15,497 nucleotides of DNA from JAGLTA01 sp034660735 (GTDB taxonomy: Bacteria > Patescibacteriota > Patescibacteriia > JAACEG01), in NCBI GenBank assembly GCA_034660735.1, contig JAYEJQ010000032.1:1-15497 (forward strand), in the 5' to 3' direction. The position numbers and the translations under genes are program-made. Below, piece after piece: positions 13,168 through 15,497 of this stretch. Each line of letters starts with the position of its first letter. The stretch's first letter is position 1. The notes beneath the pieces are model-generated. The model did not search any database. It had not been told where the DNA came from and saw nothing but the letters and a program-made list of their open reading frames with translations.

Positions 13168-13340
13168 TTCAGGATTTGAAACGAAATTGATAAATGGTTT
13201 TTGTTGTTCTGTACTGTTGGTTAAATGTCTCTGACTTGAACCTTTTATTTCTTTTTTTTCGTTGTTTGCGATTTTATAGAAATGTATGGTTTGGGTCAAG
13301 AGATTCTGAACCAATGATGGGGATAGATTGCATTCTGGTC

Positions 13341-13349
13341 TGTGGATAA
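13341..13349 (-). promoter_or_regulatory. Single consensus DnaA box
   Basis: TGTGGATAA on the plus strand is TTATCCACA on the minus strand, a perfect match to the bacterial DnaA box. Only one copy is seen nearby, with no AT-rich unwinding repeats or dnaA/dnaN gene, so an origin is not supported. It lies five bases before the -35 box of the RNA candidate and may be a chance match. Confidence 0.4.
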
Positions 13350-13353
13350 CTTT

Positions 13354-13381
13354 TTGACAAAAAATAAAATTATGTTATTGT
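13354..13381 (+). promoter_or_regulatory. Candidate promoter of the small RNA
   Basis: TTGACA (13354-13359), 16-base spacer, TATTGT (13376-13381). The -35 box is perfect; the -10 box is four of six. Transcription would start near 13388. Confidence 0.5.
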
Positions 13382-13387
13382 GGAAAT

Positions 13388-13486
13388 ACAAAAACCTGTA
13401 TCCTGAACTGTCACCGGACGGTGGCGTGGCTGGGACACCCAGCATAGGGACATGGTTGAAAAAGACCTTTTTTAGGGTCTTTTTTT
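13388..13486 (+). ncRNA. Candidate structured small RNA (three-way junction plus terminator)
   Basis: The region is notably GC-richer than its surroundings and folds cleanly. Outer stem: AACCTGTaTCCT (13393-13404) with AGGGACAtGGTT (13446-13457), 11 pairs with one bulge on each side. Two inner hairpins: CACC-GGAC-GGTG (13412-13423) and GCTGGG-ACA-CCCAGC (13429-13443). An intrinsic terminator follows: AAAAAGACC/GGTCTTTTT (13459-13467 with 13476-13484) and a T run. No known RNA family is recognised. The downstream gene on the plus strand is missing (the next gene is convergent), so a free-standing RNA fits better than a riboswitch. Alternative: a short coding remnant, since a plus frame containing PELSPDGGVAGTPSIGTWLK crosses it. 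Confidence 0.45.
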
Positions 13487-13487
13487 G
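13459..13487 (+). terminator. Intrinsic terminator of the small RNA
   Basis: AAAAAGACC (13459-13467), loop TTTTTTAG, GGTCTTTTT (13476-13484), continued by Ts to 13486. Confidence 0.8.
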
Positions 13488-13557
13488 TTATTTAAAATGC
13501 CATTCATCCTCTATTCGCTTTTTTATTTTTAAATAAATTGAATATTTAAAAAAATTT

Positions 13558-14325
13558 TCAAGTACGGCAAGTCCTGTTAAAATATTCTTCTATTCTATCC
13601 TTATTGCCCTGCAAAGTAGAAAATTGTTTTCCAACGACATTGCTTAGTTTAGCTAATGGTTTTCTGCCTATTGATTCTTGATCTTCAAATATAGCAAGAG
13701 TTTCTGGCCTAAAATTATGCAGCTCATAATGCTGTATTGTTATAATAGATTCATTACATTTATCATCTGAAGCAATTGGATAAATACAGAAATATTCTTT
13801 ATTCTTCATAGGTATTGCGTAAGGAGTAGAATATTGTTTTTTTGTGTCAAAATCAGGATAAAATTCTTTAATAGGATTAAATTTTCCTAAGTCTACAGTA
13901 ATAAACTTTTCAAAATATTCATAAAATAAATTCTTTACGATCTCTCTTTTTAAAAATTCTAAATCTGAAATCTTTAGAATTACTTGGACAAACTGCATTA
14001 AATAGGAAAAAATTTTATCGCATGAAGCAACTATTTTTAAATTTCCTTCAGATTCTTCCATTTGATAATTACTTAATATTTCATTAAAAACCTTTTTTTT
14101 ATTTTTTGAATTCAAATCAAAATTATAACTTAATCTCATTAATGTCATTCCCATATCCTGGATAATGATATTATTGCCTTTAACTTCTAAAAAAATTTCT
14201 ATCATATCGCCATCAGGATAATAAAAAGGCAAAAATACCTGATATAAGTTAGGTCTTTTTTCTTTTAGGAAAATATTTTTATGAAAACCATCCGAAATAT
14301 TTTTTTGTAATATTTTTATATCCAT
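13558..14325 (-). CDS. DUF1828-type protein of unknown function
   Basis: 255 residues. The N-terminal part has LPFYYPDGDMIEIFLEVKG (32-50) then NNIIIQDMGMTLMRLSY (51-67). This matches the DUF1828 pattern (P-F-x-x-x-x-G-D, then a D-x-G-x-T-x-x-x-L turn). The C-terminal half (about 140-255, with TPYAIPMKNKEYFCIYPI and ELHNFRPETLAIFED) would correspond to the partner domain often called DUF1829. The biochemical role is unknown. From memory, such proteins occur in variable regions and next to DUF6978-type genes, as here. It is 23 bases downstream of that gene. An AGGAG is 24 bases before the ATG, too far, and an in-frame TAA excludes an earlier start. No membrane segment or nuclease motif can be named with confidence. 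Confidence 0.6.
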   Translation of the reverse strand: MDIKILQKNISDGFHKNIFLKEKRPNLYQVFLPFYYPDGDMIEIFLEVKGNNIIIQDMGMTLMRLSYNFDLNSKNKKKVFNEILSNYQMEESEGNLKIVASCDKIFSYLMQFVQVILKISDLEFLKREIVKNLFYEYFEKFITVDLGKFNPIKEFYPDFDTKKQYSTPYAIPMKNKEYFCIYPIASDDKCNESIITIQHYELHNFRPETLAIFEDQESIGRKPLAKLSNVVGKQFSTLQGNKDRIEEYFNRTCRT

Positions 14326-14348
14326 AATCTTGTTTTATTTAGTGGCTC

Positions 14349-14855
14349 CTATTTAAATGGCAATGCGATCTGAGATAAATTTTGATAATACTTTTTAAAA
14401 TTGTCAATATTCATATCAGTAAAAAAAGAAAGCAATGCTTCTTGCAAAGTAGAATATTTACCAGTAATTTCAGCGTGATTTTCCGCTTTAATACCTAATT
14501 CCACAGCTTCAGTGCTATATTTATGGATATGAAATCCTTCTTCAATTAATTCGTTATTTAAATAATTTTTATGAGCTCCGTGATTTCCATTGTAGCGAAT
14601 AATTATAATATCGGTTTCTTTGTCTCTGTGATACACAAGGCCAACTGAAAAAAATTCAAATAATTTCGTATTCTCACGAATAAACACTGAAAACTTATAT
14701 TTTTTATCAACAGATTCCAACTCCATATTGGTTTGTTTATGAAGTCCATTTGCTTTATCTTTTGGAGATGGAGGCATAATTATTCTTTTCTTGCAAGAAA
14801 TAAGTTCGTCTATAAAATCATCTGTTATACTAATTTGAGTATTACTTATATCCAT
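14349..14855 (-). CDS. DUF6978-like protein of unknown function
   Basis: 168 residues. A helical start (ITDDFIDELISCKKRI) is followed by a beta-rich middle (KYKFSVFIREN, 52-62; TDIIIIRYNGNHGAHKN, 81-97) and GFHIHKYSTEAVELGIKA (107-124). The N-G-x-H...H-x-N then H-x-H-x-Y pattern is what I recall of DUF6978, where His residues recur in this order; this needs a profile search. It is the first gene of a two-gene unit with the DUF1828-type gene. A TATAAT with extended TG (14885-14880) lies upstream. The pair sits between two same-orientation repeat copies, suggesting an acquired cassette. It could be a defence or toxin-antitoxin-like unit, but nothing here proves it. Confidence 0.5.
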   Translation of the reverse strand: MDISNTQISITDDFIDELISCKKRIIMPPSPKDKANGLHKQTNMELESVDKKYKFSVFIRENTKLFEFFSVGLVYHRDKETDIIIIRYNGNHGAHKNYLNNELIEEGFHIHKYSTEAVELGIKAENHAEITGKYSTLQEALLSFFTDMNIDNFKKYYQNLSQIALPFK

Positions 14856-14879
14856 AATATTAATTATTTTACTATTTTT

Positions 14880-14885
14880 ATTATA
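14880..14885 (-). promoter_or_regulatory. Extended -10 promoter of the DUF6978/DUF1828 pair
   Basis: TGATATAAT on the minus strand: perfect TATAAT with the TGn extension. The -35 region (AGAAAA) is poor, as is common with extended -10 promoters. The start would be about 18 bases before the ATG at 14855. Confidence 0.55.
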
Positions 14886-14917
14886 TCATAATTTAACTAT
14901 TTTTTCTATTTTTTCCA

Positions 14918-14998
14918 TCAACATTTTTCAACAATTCCAATCTCCTCCTCCGTTAAATTATAAAATTTACAAACCATCTTACCTGCCCCGTAGTTAAT
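14918..14998 (-). pseudogene. C-terminal remnant resembling a DNA adenine methylase (Eco57I/type IIG-like)
   Basis: An open stretch of 26 codons ends in TGA at 14918 and reads KMVCKFYNLTEEEIGIVEKC at its end. From memory, the pattern (K-x-V-x-x-x-Y-x-L-T-E-E-E-I-x-I-V-E) closely resembles the extreme C-terminus of many Eco57I/TaqI-like restriction-modification methylases. In-frame TAA codons stand just upstream (14999-15001), and no more of the gene is visible. Likely the leftover of a lost R-M gene. The similarity is short, so chance remains possible. Confidence 0.45.
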
Positions 14999-15069
14999 TT
15001 ATTATAGTATGGGGTCAATCTCCCTCTCCAACTCCCCCGTATCCGCCTGCGGATTTTCTTTTTTGTTTT

Positions 15070-15129
15070 TTAGGATTTAATGTCGTAGGGGCAAACCTGT
15101 GTGTCTGCCCTTGATATGGGATGGATTTT
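15070..15129 (+). repeat. Dispersed repeat, copy 2 (diverged)
   Basis: It begins TTAGGATTTAATGTCGTAGGG and ends ATGGGATGGATTTT, matching both flanks of copy 1 at 13110-13167. The centre differs: the palindrome is imperfect (GGGGCAAACC...GTCTGCCC). Same orientation as copy 1, and again preceded by a T-rich run. Confidence 0.65.
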
Positions 15130-15160
15130 GTTTTGTCTTTTTCAATAATCCCATTATAAC

Positions 15161-15186
15161 AAAAATCGCCGTGAATGGCGATTTTT
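15161..15186 (-). terminator. Intrinsic terminator of the HNH gene
   Basis: AAAAATCGCC (15161-15170) and its exact reverse complement (15177-15186) have a six-base loop. Symmetrical, so it can act in both directions; it lies seven bases past the HNH stop. Confidence 0.85.
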
Positions 15187-15192
15187 GAAAAT

Positions 15193-15399
15193 TTATTTTT
15201 TCTTTTTAGCTCTTTTTCTTGCTTCAATAACAGTTTTCTTTTTATGAACTGATTTCTTTATTAGACGTAAATTTTTCGGGGAATCTGAACCGCCATCAGC
15301 CAACGGTATTTTGTGGTCAATCTCTTTTCCTATGGGTGTCTTTTTCAGTCCCCTCTTTTTAAGAAATTTTTGTCTTGTAGATGATTTTCTTTTTTGCAT
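15193..15399 (-). CDS. Small HNH-type nuclease-like protein
   Basis: 68 residues. IGKEIDHKIPLADGGSDSPK (22-41) followed by NLRLIKKSVHKKKT (42-55) is the HNH pattern: E-x-D-H with the catalytic His, G-G turn, N, and the final H-x-x-K. The usual pair of zinc-binding CxxC motifs is absent, and the protein is very basic at both ends, ending KRAKKKK. Such minimal HNH proteins may nick DNA. They are common near phage packaging genes, but here no phage gene is seen and the protein could also be a remnant. ATG 15399 has no Shine-Dalgarno site; a terminator follows at 15161-15186. Confidence 0.75.
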   Translation of the reverse strand: MQKRKSSTRQKFLKKRGLKKTPIGKEIDHKIPLADGGSDSPKNLRLIKKSVHKKKTVIEARKRAKKKK

Positions 15400-15409
15400 A
15401 ATTTTAAAT

Positions 15410-15441
15410 TTAAAATTAAAAAGGACGGATAAACCGCCCTT
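15410..15441 (-). terminator. Intrinsic terminator of the gene at the right edge
   Basis: On the minus strand AAGGGCGG (15441-15434), loop TTTAT, CCGTCCTT (15428-15421) with one mismatch, then a short T run. It is five bases past the TAG of the edge gene. Confidence 0.65.
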
Positions 15442-15445
15442 AAAA

Positions 15446-15496
15446 CTATTTACTATTTAATTTTTCCTGCAATGAATAATTTATAACTGATTGTGC
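15446..15496 (-). CDS. C-terminal end of an unidentified gene (runs off right edge)
   Basis: The last 16 codons before TAG at 15446 read AQSVINYSLQEKLNSK, a believable protein end directly followed by an intrinsic terminator. Too little is present to name a family. The other frame gives a similar-length reading, so frame choice is tentative. Confidence 0.4.
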   Translation of the reverse strand, partial: AQSVINYSLQEKLNSK

Positions 15497-15497
15497 T

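Larger units (their letters stand above)
12984..13557. other. Gene-poor interval with terminators, repeat and RNA candidate
   Basis: No convincing protein gene is seen in these 574 bases. It holds a bidirectional terminator (13075-13096), a 28-bp palindromic repeat (13125-13152), a consensus DnaA box (13341-13349), and a promoter-RNA-terminator unit (13354-13486). An 84-codon minus-strand frame (13060-13314) runs through the palindrome and terminator and looks accidental. Confidence 0.6.
14856..15192. other. Intergenic interval: promoter, gene remnant, repeat copy, terminators
   Basis: These 337 bases contain the DUF6978 promoter, a methylase-tail fragment (14918-14998), a small hairpin with T run on the plus strand (ATCCG-CCTG-CGGAT near 15048-15061), repeat copy 2 (15070-15129), an isolated extended -10 box (TGTTATAAT, minus, near 15152-15160) and the HNH gene terminator. 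No intact gene is seen. Confidence 0.6.

Noticed and set aside
13060..13314. 84-codon minus-strand ORF
   Set aside because: It runs through a perfect palindromic repeat and a terminator, has low-complexity ends and no recognisable domain; probably accidental.
13341..13349. Replication origin at the DnaA box
   Set aside because: Only a single box, no dnaA/dnaN gene and no cluster of boxes or unwinding repeats.
15015..15227. 70-codon minus-strand ORF ending GGYGGVGEGD
   Set aside because: It overlaps the HNH gene end, the terminator at 15161-15186 and repeat copy 2; composition follows the repeat, not a protein.

Overview
The window is a low-GC, AT-homopolymer-rich bacterial stretch. It has compact genes, few Shine-Dalgarno sites, several promoters whose -10 box lies just upstream of the ATG, a bacterial RNase P RNA, and a short SpoVT/AbrB-like protein of a kind I associate with candidate-phyla genomes. 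My inference is a Patescibacteria (CPR) chromosome. This is a judgement from style and gene content, not from a search.

Layout. 1-743 (-) holds the N-terminal 247 residues of an FtsQ/DivIB-type division protein, divergent from a CorA-type transporter (757-1701, +). CorA converges on a minus-strand series read right to left: leuA (5800-4655), leuC (4651-3464), recJ (3421-1706). Upstream of leuA are a small Cys-containing protein, a hairpin-packed tract with a 68-codon ORF, an intrinsic terminator preceded by a Leu-rich 29-codon ORF, and a 166-bp MITE. Next come a class I/II aminotransferase (8151-6913, -), a second 31-codon hydrophobic ORF with its own terminator and near-consensus promoter, and RNase P RNA (8722-8335, -). 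prmC (8832-9791, +) converges with a tail overlap on an apparent operon, abrB-like - GT4 glycosyltransferase - trpC - DUF3048 (12918-9733, -). The right end (12984-15497) is accessory. It holds terminators, two same-orientation copies of a dispersed repeat (the first with a 28-bp palindrome), a candidate structured small RNA, a DUF6978/DUF1828-type gene pair, a fragment resembling the tail of a DNA methylase, a tiny HNH protein, and the tail of another gene at the edge.

Most interesting point. The aminotransferase and the leuA-leuC genes each appear to sit behind a classical transcription attenuator. Each has a short leader peptide rich in branched-chain or Leu codons, an intrinsic terminator, and a competing antiterminator in which a GCGG-type segment inside the peptide ORF can pair with the 5' arm of the terminator. 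The two share the same geometry. LeuA ends where the leucine-binding regulatory domain would begin, so transcriptional control could replace feedback inhibition. In the leu copy, a MITE with 23-bp terminal inverted repeats has inserted at a TA between the apparent promoter and the leader ATG. leuB and leuD are not in this window.
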